The position numbers and the translations under genes were made by a program. Of a DNA stretch of 9,245 nucleotides, positions 1 to 5,551 are shown piece by piece. This stretch comes from Elusimicrobiota bacterium (GTDB lineage: Bacteria; Elusimicrobiota; Elusimicrobia; Elusimicrobiales; Elusimicrobiaceae). The stretch covers positions 1 to 9,245 of the forward strand of contig JAEXBW010000042.1 of assembly GCA_023393825.1 (NCBI GenBank). The letters are read 5' to 3'. Below the pieces are notes generated by a model. It had not been told where the DNA came from. It saw only the letters and a program-made list of their open reading frames with translations, and did no database searches. How positions within the stretch are numbered: the stretch's first letter is position 1; the number at the start of each line of letters is the position of its first letter.

Positions 1-53
1 AAATCTCTAAATTTCCTTTATTTTGTATAGTTTATGAAATAGCTGTGATACTT

Positions 54-82
54 TTTCCGCCCATGCGTAGTATGGGTGGAGG
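54..82 (+). promoter_or_regulatory. Hairpin masking the sigma factor ribosome binding site
   Basis: Bases 54-64 (TTTCCGCCCAT) can pair with bases 72-82 (ATGGGTGGAGG) across a 7-base loop. This gives 11 pairs, three of them G-U, and the right arm contains the whole Shine-Dalgarno GGAGG (78-82) of the sigma factor gene that starts at 88. The eight innermost pairs (57-64 with 72-79) are the strong core. A TATAGT at 26-31 could be a -10 box, putting the hairpin in the 5' leader, but the -35 region would fall at the window edge and is not recognisable. A role in limiting translation is inferred from the pairing only. Confidence 0.4.
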
Positions 83-87
83 TGGAT

Positions 88-582
88 ATGAAATTTGAAC
101 AAACGTACCAAGAGTACTTTAAAAGGATATACGCATATATCTATGCGCGGGTTATGTCGGAGTCTGCTGCCGACGACATTTGCTCCGCCGTATGGCAAAA
201 AGTGTATGAAAAGCAATCTTCTTACAACTCTGCCAAGGGCAATGTGTCGCAATGGCTCTTTACCATAGCCAGAAACGAGGTTAACAGCTATTTCCGTTCT
301 TACTATATAAAGCATTTTTTCTCTCTGGGCGAGCAGGAAGAATTTATTGCGGCAAAAGAAAAAACACCAATAGAAACAATTACCCTGGAAGACGACAAAA
401 AACGCCTTTCCGCCGCAATGGGGCTTTTGGATAAGAGGGAAAAAGATTTAATAGCTTTAAAATTTTACTCATCCCTAAATAACCGCGAAATAGCCATCCT
501 CTGCAGCCTTAGCGAAAGCAATGTAGGCACCATAATAAGCAGAGGCCTTAACAAAATACGTAAAGTGATGGAGGCTTTATGA
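88..582 (+). CDS. ECF-type RNA polymerase sigma factor
   Basis: This encodes a 164-residue protein with the two-domain plan of sigma-70 family group 4 (ECF) factors, which direct RNA polymerase to a small regulon. Sigma region 2 spans about residues 5-72, ending in the Q-W-L-F-T-I-A-R-N-E-V motif (about 55-65) that is typical of ECF factors. An acidic linker leads to region 4 (about 105-160), whose helix-turn-helix lies at about 131-158 (N-R-E-I-A ... S-N-V-G-T-I-I-S-R). I start at ATG 88 because GGAGG at 78-82 sits 5 bases upstream. An in-frame GTG at 76 would overlap that site and adds only four residues. The stop overlaps the start of the next gene in ATGA, so the two are probably translationally coupled. 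The partner protein is membrane-bound with an anti-sigma-like N-terminus, so control by membrane sequestration is plausible. The target promoters and inducing signal cannot be read from the sequence. Confidence 0.9.
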   Translation: MKFEQTYQEYFKRIYAYIYARVMSESAADDICSAVWQKVYEKQSSYNSAKGNVSQWLFTIARNEVNSYFRSYYIKHFFSLGEQEEFIAAKEKTPIETITLEDDKKRLSAAMGLLDKREKDLIALKFYSSLNNREIAILCSLSESNVGTIISRGLNKIRKVMEAL

Positions 583-2651
583 AATACACAGACGAAGAAA
601 TTATAAAACAATTTTCCTCCGCGGATTTAGACCCGCAGGGTAAAAAGCAGGCGGAAACATACAGAAAGATAACCGCCAAGCAGACGGCTGACGCTTTTAA
701 AGGCAAAAGAATACTTGCTTTAAGCGCGGCCTTGGGCGCCGCCGTTTTGGCGCTTGTGTTTGTTATGCCCGATATGCTGACTGACAACATAAAAAGTAAA
801 AGCGCGGGGCAGATACAGGCTGTAGGTGCTGTATCCGAACTGCAGCAATTTCCCGCCGCTGACACCGATAGCGCAGTTGAGCTTTCTCCGCAGGACGCGC
901 CAGTATTCTCAAATCCTATGAACTATATCGTATCCAGAGAAAGTCAGGACGGGGGTACTAGAGATTGCTCCGATATTACGTACGAAGAGCCTCAAGCAAC
1001 GGCAGTTAAGGATGACGCTTCCGACTACTATGCTCCCGCCTCTTTGCCCGTAGCGAAAGAGGAAATGAAGGCGGAAGGCCTTGCTTCCTCTGATATGCAG
1101 AGTGCGGCATTCGCTTCAAGGGCCTCGGCTAAGCCTTTTCACGGGAATGGGAAAAGCAAAAATATAGCGCTTATTATTGTTCCCGACAGCCACAGCTATA
1201 ACGCAGAAGACAATGAAAGCTATACTAAGTACGAAGAAAATCCGTTTAAACTTGTAAAGAGCGACCCTCTTTCCACCTTCTCCGCGGATGTGGATACGGC
1301 CTCTTACACCATTGCAAAAAGGAATATTAGCCAAGGCACAATGCCTACCACCGACAGCGTAAGAGTTGAGGAGTTTATCAACTACTTTAAATATTCTTAC
1401 GCCAAGCCGCATGAGGGCAAACCCGTTGCCGTGGATATACAATACAGCGATTGCCCTTGGAGAAAGGAAACCCGTCTGGTTAAAATAGGTATTAAGGCTA
1501 AGGATCTTGATATTAATAAAGTTCCTAAATCTAACCTTGTTTTCCTTATAGACATATCAGGGTCTATGGAAGAAGACAACCGCCTGCCGCTTTTGCAGAA
1601 GGCCTTTAAGATTCTGTTGAGCAACTTGCGTGAGAGCGATAGGGTATCTCTCGTAACTTATGCCGATGGCACAAATGTTGTTTTAGACGGAGAAAAAGTA
1701 AAAAATGCTAAAAATATTGAAGATGCAATAGATCACCTTTCTGCGGGCGGCGGCACGTCGGGTTCCGCAGGTTTGCAAGAGGCGTACAGGCTTGCCAAAA
1801 AGAACTTTATAAAAGGCGGCAATAACAGGGTTATATTGGCGACTGACGGGGATTTTAACGTCGGCCCTTCTTCCACATCGGAATTGGAGGAACAAATAAC
1901 AAAAGCCAAGGAAACAGGCGTCTTTCTTAGCGTCATAGGCGTAGGTATGGGCAATTATAAGGACGATATGGTGCAGATTCTTGCCAACAAGGGTAATGGC
2001 AACTATGCTTATGTAAATAACCTTATGGAGGCTGAGAAAGTGTTTTCCAAAGAGTTCAAAGGCACTTTATTTACGGTGGCGAAAGATGTTAAATTCCAAG
2101 TTGAATTTAACCCCGAAAAAATTGCCTCCTACCGTCTTATAGGTTACGAAAAACGCAAACTTAATAATGAGGACTTTAACGACGACGCCAAAGATGCGGG
2201 GGAAGTTGGCGCAGGGCAAAACGTAACCGTGCTTTACGAGGTTATCCCTACAGGCGTTAAAAGCAGCTTTATGCCCGCGGGAAGCGATTTAAAATACTCC
2301 GCCCGCAAAGGCACAGACTCCGACGATATACTTACTGTAAGAGTCCGCTATAAAGACCCCAACGGCAAAGAAAGCAAACTTATGGAAAGTTCCATAACGG
2401 CGGAAAGTTATGTCCCCTTTGCCCAAGCCTCAGATGACTTCCGTTTTGCATCTTCCGTCGCGGCTTTTGGCCAAGTTCTTAAGGAGAGCAAATATAAAGG
2501 GAATATAGCGCTGTCCCAAATTATTAAAATTGCCAAAGGCTCAAAAGGCGCGGACGAAGACGCCGCTAGGGCGGAGTTTACGCAAATCGTAAGCCTGGCA
2601 ATAACTATAAGACCCGAACAGAAGGATATTAGCGATATGTTGGATGATTAA
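579..2651 (+). CDS. Membrane-anchored VWA domain protein, YfbK-like, possible anti-sigma
   Basis: This is a 690-residue protein. Residues 1-43 are charged and soluble, a single hydrophobic helix spans about 44-63, and a low-complexity Ala/Ser/Asp-rich linker runs to about 220. A YfbK-type VWA-N region follows (about 221-277, including S-T-F-S-A-D-V-D-T-A-S-Y), then the VWA domain (about 318-490) and a YfbK-type C-terminal domain (DUF3520-like, about 500-685). The metal-ion-dependent adhesion site looks intact: D325-x-S327-x-S329, T393 and D423 (A-T-D-G-D). The VWA part should lie outside the cytoplasmic membrane with the short N-terminus inside. Start ATG 579 has GGAGG at 570-574 and overlaps the sigma gene stop. 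The topology and coupling to an ECF sigma gene suggest that the N-terminus binds the sigma factor. This is inferred: no HxxxCxxC zinc anti-sigma motif is present. Automated annotation often names such proteins 'Ca-activated chloride channel', a label with no support here. Confidence 0.85.
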   Translation: MKYTDEEIIKQFSSADLDPQGKKQAETYRKITAKQTADAFKGKRILALSAALGAAVLALVFVMPDMLTDNIKSKSAGQIQAVGAVSELQQFPAADTDSAVELSPQDAPVFSNPMNYIVSRESQDGGTRDCSDITYEEPQATAVKDDASDYYAPASLPVAKEEMKAEGLASSDMQSAAFASRASAKPFHGNGKSKNIALIIVPDSHSYNAEDNESYTKYEENPFKLVKSDPLSTFSADVDTASYTIAKRNISQGTMPTTDSVRVEEFINYFKYSYAKPHEGKPVAVDIQYSDCPWRKETRLVKIGIKAKDLDINKVPKSNLVFLIDISGSMEEDNRLPLLQKAFKILLSNLRESDRVSLVTYADGTNVVLDGEKVKNAKNIEDAIDHLSAGGGTSGSAGLQEAYRLAKKNFIKGGNNRVILATDGDFNVGPSSTSELEEQITKAKETGVFLSVIGVGMGNYKDDMVQILANKGNGNYAYVNNLMEAEKVFSKEFKGTLFTVAKDVKFQVEFNPEKIASYRLIGYEKRKLNNEDFNDDAKDAGEVGAGQNVTVLYEVIPTGVKSSFMPAGSDLKYSARKGTDSDDILTVRVRYKDPNGKESKLMESSITAESYVPFAQASDDFRFASSVAAFGQVLKESKYKGNIALSQIIKIAKGSKGADEDAARAEFTQIVSLAITIRPEQKDISDMLDD

Positions 2652-2682
2652 AAGCAAAGTTTAACAGACTAAACAAAAAGGA

Positions 2683-2710
2683 CAACGCCCGCCACGCAAA
2701 GCGGGCGTTG
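2683..2710 (+). terminator. Hairpin after the sigma/VWA operon
   Basis: CAACGCCCGC (2683-2692) and GCGGGCGTTG (2701-2710) form a perfect 10-base stem with an 8-base loop, 31 bases after the VWA stop codon. Its position fits a terminator for the sigma/VWA operon. The plus-strand flank TTGCGTAATT is poor in T, while the opposite strand reads TCCTTTTTGTTT after the stem, so the hairpin looks better built to stop transcripts from the minus strand. Confidence 0.55.
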
Positions 2711-2734
2711 TTGCGTAATTAAATGTAAAAAAGC

Positions 2735-2763
2735 TTGACAATATGCAAATATTAATATATTCT
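2735..2763 (+). promoter_or_regulatory. Promoter of the arsR-ferredoxin-osmC operon
   Basis: A perfect -35 box TTGACA (2735-2740) is followed after 17 bases by TATTCT (2758-2763), a 4/6 match to the -10 consensus. The region is very AT-rich and lies between the previous terminator and the arsR start at 2802, predicting a leader of roughly 30 bases. Confidence 0.6.
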
Positions 2764-2777
2764 AATATTGTAATATT
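2748..2777. promoter_or_regulatory. Operator-like palindrome over the -10 box
   Basis: AATATTA (2748-2754) and TAATATT (2763-2769) form a perfect 7-base inverted repeat with an 8-base spacer, and TAATATT recurs directly at 2771-2777. The palindrome straddles the predicted -10 box, the usual place for an ArsR-family repressor to block transcription of its own gene. AT-rich DNA gives such repeats by chance quite easily, so support comes mainly from the position. Confidence 0.45.
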
Positions 2778-2801
2778 ATTTAAAGGTGGTATATAACCAT
2801 T

Positions 2802-3107
2802 ATGAACACGGCACAACAGCAGGATTTGGAAGATTTAGCAAAAATATTTAAGGCGCTTTCTCATCCCGTTCGTCTTAAGATAGCCTGCGGTTTAATAAAA
2901 AAGGAAACCTGCAACGTAAACACAATGGCGGAGCGTTTGGGTTTGCCGCAGCCAACCGTGTCCCAACATCTTAACGTGCTTAAAACCGCAGGGATAATTG
3001 AAGGGTGCAGGAATGCAAACCAGATTTGCTATAAAGTGCAAAGTGAACCTGTTAAAAAGTTTATCAAAACTCTTGCCGTAGACTTTTGTCTTAAGGGGGA
3101 TAAATAA
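2802..3107 (+). CDS. ArsR-family repressor, BigR/SqrR-like
   Basis: This 101-residue winged helix-turn-helix regulator begins with the typical K-A-L-S-H-P-V-R-L-K-I signature (about 17-27). The recognition helix lies around 40-62 (L-P-Q-P-T-V-S-Q-H-L) and the wing around 63-78 (R-N-A-N-Q-I-C-Y-K-V). The arsenic-site motif ELCVCDL is absent: only C37 remains in that region. C29 (in L-K-I-A-C-G-L) and C96 (in V-D-F-C) fall, by my recollection of the family, at the positions of the sensing cysteines of BigR/SqrR (C42/C108 in Xylella BigR). Those proteins release DNA when the pair forms a disulfide or polysulfide. The protein has five cysteines in all (29, 37, 69, 76, 96). It probably represses its own operon through the palindrome over the promoter. 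The AAAGGTGG-like ribosome site is 12 bases before the ATG. The next gene begins within the stop codon (TAATG). Confidence 0.88.
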   Translation: MNTAQQQDLEDLAKIFKALSHPVRLKIACGLIKKETCNVNTMAERLGLPQPTVSQHLNVLKTAGIIEGCRNANQICYKVQSEPVKKFIKTLAVDFCLKGDK

Positions 3108-3286
3108 TGATAACTATTGACGCTTTAAAATGTCCGCAAAATCACCGCTGCCCCGCCACGCGTGTTTGCCCGACGGGCGCAATAAGCCAAAGCGGTTTCG
3201 GCCTGCCGTTTGTGGACCAAAGCAAGTGCGTAAAATGCTTGGAATGTGTAAAATTTTGCCCTATGGGCGCCATACAAAACAAATAA
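3107..3286 (+). CDS. Small ferredoxin-like 4Fe-4S protein (59 aa)
   Basis: This short gene is easily missed. Its ATG shares one base with the arsR stop (TAATG) and has AAGGGGG (3093-3099) 7 bases upstream. The product resembles a bacterial two-cluster ferredoxin: each half ends in C-P-x-G-A-I (C21 and C51) and G-F-G-L-P-F-V-D joins the halves. The second half has the canonical C41-x2-C44-x2-C47-x3-C51-P motif. The first half has only three cysteines with unusual spacing, C9-x5-C15-x5-C21. If the clusters cross-ligate as in clostridial ferredoxins, C41/C44/C47/C21 bind one [4Fe-4S] cluster, leaving C9, C15 and C51 for an incomplete second one, perhaps helped by H13 or built as [3Fe-4S]. It is probably a soluble electron carrier or redox partner for the neighbouring OsmC-like protein; the partner assignment is inferred from the operon only. 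Confidence 0.88.
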   Translation: MITIDALKCPQNHRCPATRVCPTGAISQSGFGLPFVDQSKCVKCLECVKFCPMGAIQNK

Positions 3287-3301
3287 AAGGAGAAATGATT
3301 T

Positions 3302-3685
3302 ATGATACAAACCAAATATGCAGGCAATAAAAAAGTGGATGTGGAAATTGGCGGTTTTACCGTGCATACGGATTTACCCGCTTCTATGAAAGGCGACAAT
3401 ACCGCGCCCAACCCGTTTGACTTGTTTTTAGCTTCTTTTGCCGCTTGCACCGCTGTTTTTGCAATGCTTTATTTAGATAAAGCAGGTCTTTCTAAAGAAG
3501 GTTTTGACGTAGCCTTAGACCCTGTGTTTACCAAGGAAGGCTTTATGGAAAGCGCAAAGGTTATAGTAAATGTTCCTGCAGATTTTCCCGCCCAGCACGA
3601 GAAGGGCCTTATAACAATGGTGGAACATTGCAAAGTGGGTATGCACTTAAATATACCCCACAAAGTAGTTTTAGTAAGAAAATAA
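3302..3685 (+). CDS. OsmC/Ohr family protein (thiol peroxidase-like)
   Basis: This is a 127-residue protein of the OsmC/Ohr superfamily, whose better-known members reduce organic hydroperoxides in the cytoplasm with a pair of cysteines. The family signature N-P-F-D-L-F-L-A-S-F-A-A-C lies at 37-49, with the expected nucleophile C49 at the start of the central helix. The second cysteine is C110 (V-E-H-C-K-V-G), where many relatives have C-P, so the site resembles the YhfA-like branch more than classic Ohr. Start ATG 3302 has AAAGGAG 9 bases upstream, and the gene follows the ferredoxin gene by 15 bases as last member of the operon. Neighbours with a thiol-sensor-like regulator suggest a substrate such as a hydroperoxide or a persulfide, but the sequence does not decide which. 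Confidence 0.88.
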   Translation: MIQTKYAGNKKVDVEIGGFTVHTDLPASMKGDNTAPNPFDLFLASFAACTAVFAMLYLDKAGLSKEGFDVALDPVFTKEGFMESAKVIVNVPADFPAQHEKGLITMVEHCKVGMHLNIPHKVVLVRK

Positions 3686-3713
3686 AAGGAAAGGCAGTTT
3701 TATAGGGGGATTT

Positions 3714-3740
3714 CGCCGCCTGCTTTAAACGCGGGCGGCG
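3714..3740 (+). terminator. Terminator between osmC and the convergent kinase gene
   Basis: CGCCGCCTGC (3714-3723) pairs with GCGGGCGGCG (3731-3740), ten pairs including one G-U, across a 7-base loop. TTTGTATTT follows on the plus strand. It lies 28 bases after the osmC-like stop. The minus-strand gene ending at 3748 converges on it, but the minus-strand flank is not T-rich, so it suits the plus-strand operon better. Confidence 0.65.
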
Positions 3741-3747
3741 TTTGTAT

Positions 3748-4320
3748 TTAAAAACCTTCCAACTCCAAAACATTTTTTGCAAAGTTATGCGGGGCGTGGG
3801 CGGCAATATATTCTTCTTCCTTCTTTATCCAAACGGCATTAAAAACTGCAGCACGCTCACCCTCTCTTTTTTTAAGGCGAGCTTGTTGCGCCTCTTTACT
3901 TATCGTTATAAAAAAGGCGTGCGTATAATAATCGCGCAGCAAAGGGTGCAGGCTGTAGCAACCTTCTATAACGGAAATCTTTTTAAAAGGTATTTTTATC
4001 GGTGTTTCAAAGTTGCCCGTTTTGCAGTTAAACGGCTTGTACAAAACTTCTTTTTCTGCCTTAAGCGACAGCAGAACTTCGTCTAAAAATCTTTGCGCGT
4101 CCATATTGCCCGTGGTAGTTTGCGCGGGCCGCAGATTTGGCGGGAGATAAAAATCATCCGTCTTAAAAATATTGCAATTTACGGTCTTTGCCAGTTCTGC
4201 AGCTAACGCGGTTTTACCCGCGCAGCAACGTCCGTCTATCGCTATAATTAAAGGTTTCTGCTCGGATATATTTGCCGCAATTATATCGCCAATTTTTTTT
4301 ACGGCTTCAGAAGTAAGCAT
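3748..4320 (-). CDS. Uridine kinase-like P-loop protein
   Basis: This 190-residue protein belongs to the P-loop nucleoside kinase/phosphoribulokinase group. The Walker A loop is G30-R-C-C-A-G-K-T37, reached after the first strand L-I-I-A-I-D. The D-D-F-Y-L-P motif (55-60) is the substrate-side acidic motif of uridine kinase-like proteins, and V-I-E-G-C-Y-S (117-123) gives the second acidic strand. R-L-K-K-R-E-G at about 148-154 may be the arginine-rich lid. The length fits short uridine kinase-like proteins, but the substrate is not certain, and related proteins phosphorylate other small molecules. The gene follows the DUF362 gene by 4 bases and no clear Shine-Dalgarno precedes it, so translation probably depends on ribosomes finishing the upstream gene. 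Confidence 0.75.
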   Translation of the reverse strand: MLTSEAVKKIGDIIAANISEQKPLIIAIDGRCCAGKTALAAELAKTVNCNIFKTDDFYLPPNLRPAQTTTGNMDAQRFLDEVLLSLKAEKEVLYKPFNCKTGNFETPIKIPFKKISVIEGCYSLHPLLRDYYTHAFFITISKEAQQARLKKREGERAAVFNAVWIKKEEEYIAAHAPHNFAKNVLELEGF

Positions 4321-4324
4321 AATA

Positions 4325-5431
4325 TTAAATTTCTACAAGTTCGTATTGGCTTGTGCCAAGCCCCAGCTTTTCGGCGTGTTCAAGGCACACTTTCCAGTCG
4401 GTATTGGGGGAAACATTTTTAAAATGGTCATAATGTTTTTGCGGGCGTTTGGCAAGCACGCTGCCTTCCTTTGCGGGCATACGGTTGGCCGCGTCAGCGC
4501 AGGCTTTATCCAGCGCAACAGGGTCAAAAGAGGCAAACATTCCTATATCGGGGATTATGGCTATATCGTTTTCCGCATGGCAGTCGCAGTAGGGGGAAAT
4601 ATCAATAGCCAAGCTTATATGAAAGTGCGGCCTGCCGTCCAAAACTGCTTTAGAATATTCCGCAATTTTTTTGCTTAAAATATCATTTGCTTCGTCAAAA
4701 ACAGGGGTAACCGCGTCCACTGGGCAAACGCCTATGCAGCGCCCGCAACCCACGCAAATATCCTGATTGATACGCGCTTTTTTATTTGTAATTTTGGGCG
4801 CGGAAACAGCGCAAATTTTTATACAGTTGCCGCAGCCTATGCACTTAACTTCGTTAACGTGCGGTTTGCCCGCGCTGTGCATTTCCATCTTGCCTGCGCG
4901 CGAGCCGCAGCCCATACCTATATTCTTAAGCGCGCCGCCAAAGCCAGTGGCTTCGTGGCCCTTAAAATGGTTAAGACTTATAAAAATATCCGCGTCCATT
5001 ACCGCGCGGCCTATCTTTGCTTCTTTTACATACTCCGCGCCTTTTACTGGCACATAGGCCTCGTCTGTGCCTTTAAGCCCGTCGGCTATAATCACATGGC
5101 AGCCCGTCGTCATGGGCGAAAATCCGTTTTTGTATGCGGAATCCGTATGGTCCAGCGCGTTTTTGCGCCCGCCAACGTACAATGTATTACAGTCGGTTAA
5201 AAACGGTTTGCCGCCAAGCTGCTTTACAATATCCGCCACTGCGGCGGCGTAGTTGGGGCGCAAAAAGGCAAGGTTACCCGGTTCGCCAAAGTGTATTTTT
5301 ATTGCCGTAAATTTATTTTTAAAATTAATTTTGTCTATCCCCGCCGCTTTTATAAGATGTTGTAATTTTGTCGGCAGTCCCTCACCGGGATTTGTGTGCA
5401 TTGAAGTAAAATAAACTTTTGATTTTGACAT
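4325..5431 (-). CDS. DUF362 domain protein with two 4Fe-4S motifs
   Basis: This 368-residue protein carries a DUF362 domain split around a ferredoxin insert, a plan common in anaerobes. N-terminal DUF362 signs include A-I-K-I-H-F-G-E-P-G-N (43-53) and, before the insert, L-N-H-F-K-G-H-E-x-T-G-F-G-G-A-L-K-N (153-170). The insert has two complete motifs: C197-x2-C200-x2-C203-x3-C207 and C226-x2-C229-x2-C232-x3-C236-P. After it the DUF362 fold resumes with I-S-P-Y-C-D-C-H (278-285) and F-D-P-V-A-L-D (302-308). It lacks a signal peptide or membrane helix and should be cytoplasmic. The reaction of this family is not established; an electron-transfer role is inferred from the clusters. GGAGG (5446-5442) precedes the ATG by 10 bases. 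It is the first gene of a two-gene unit with the uridine-kinase-like gene. Confidence 0.9.
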   Translation of the reverse strand: MSKSKVYFTSMHTNPGEGLPTKLQHLIKAAGIDKINFKNKFTAIKIHFGEPGNLAFLRPNYAAAVADIVKQLGGKPFLTDCNTLYVGGRKNALDHTDSAYKNGFSPMTTGCHVIIADGLKGTDEAYVPVKGAEYVKEAKIGRAVMDADIFISLNHFKGHEATGFGGALKNIGMGCGSRAGKMEMHSAGKPHVNEVKCIGCGNCIKICAVSAPKITNKKARINQDICVGCGRCIGVCPVDAVTPVFDEANDILSKKIAEYSKAVLDGRPHFHISLAIDISPYCDCHAENDIAIIPDIGMFASFDPVALDKACADAANRMPAKEGSVLAKRPQKHYDHFKNVSPNTDWKVCLEHAEKLGLGTSQYELVEI

Positions 5432-5479
5432 AAAATTTAAGCCTCCGCAGGCAATGTGTTCTTAGCAGTAAGAATACAT

Positions 5480-5507
5480 AATATATAGGTAAAAAACAAT
5501 TTGCCAA
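5480..5507 (-). promoter_or_regulatory. Promoter of the DUF362 operon
   Basis: Read on the minus strand, TTGGCA (5507-5502) and TATATT (5485-5480) are separated by 16 bases. Each differs from the sigma-70 consensus by one base. The site lies about 50 bases upstream of the DUF362 start, inside the 120-base divergent gap shared with the HAD gene. Confidence 0.45.
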
Positions 5508-5537
5508 AGTGGTTATAAAGCCATTCTAAAGATAAGT

Positions 5538-5543
5538 TATAAT
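5538..5543 (+). promoter_or_regulatory. TATAAT box just before the HAD gene
   Basis: A perfect TATAAT hexamer ends 8 bases before the ATG at 5552. As a -10 box it would start transcription at the start codon or within a few bases of it, giving a leaderless or almost leaderless message. No -35 box or TGn extension is visible at a suitable distance, so it may simply be AT-rich sequence. Confidence 0.2.
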
Positions 5544-5551
5544 AAGGGTAT

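Noticed and set aside
7..315. Minus-strand open frame across the sigma factor start
   Set aside because: It is antisense to the conserved sigma region 2 and has no recognisable features.
2746..2780. Repeated AATATT motifs considered as a replication or integration-related repeat
   Set aside because: They are few, short and confined to the arsR promoter, where an operator is the simpler explanation.
3130..3330. Plus-strand frame of 66 codons overlapping the small ferredoxin gene
   Set aside because: The alternative frame at 3107-3286 encodes an unmistakable cysteine motif protein with a good ribosome site, so this frame is a shadow.
4172..4678. Open frame of 168 codons on the plus strand opposite the kinase and DUF362 genes
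   Set aside because: It spans two well-supported minus-strand genes and has no family signature or ribosome site; it is a by-product of their codon use.
5441..5452. Short palindrome GCCTCCGCAGGC over the DUF362 ribosome site
   Set aside because: Only four pairs can form around a 4-base loop, too weak to propose control.
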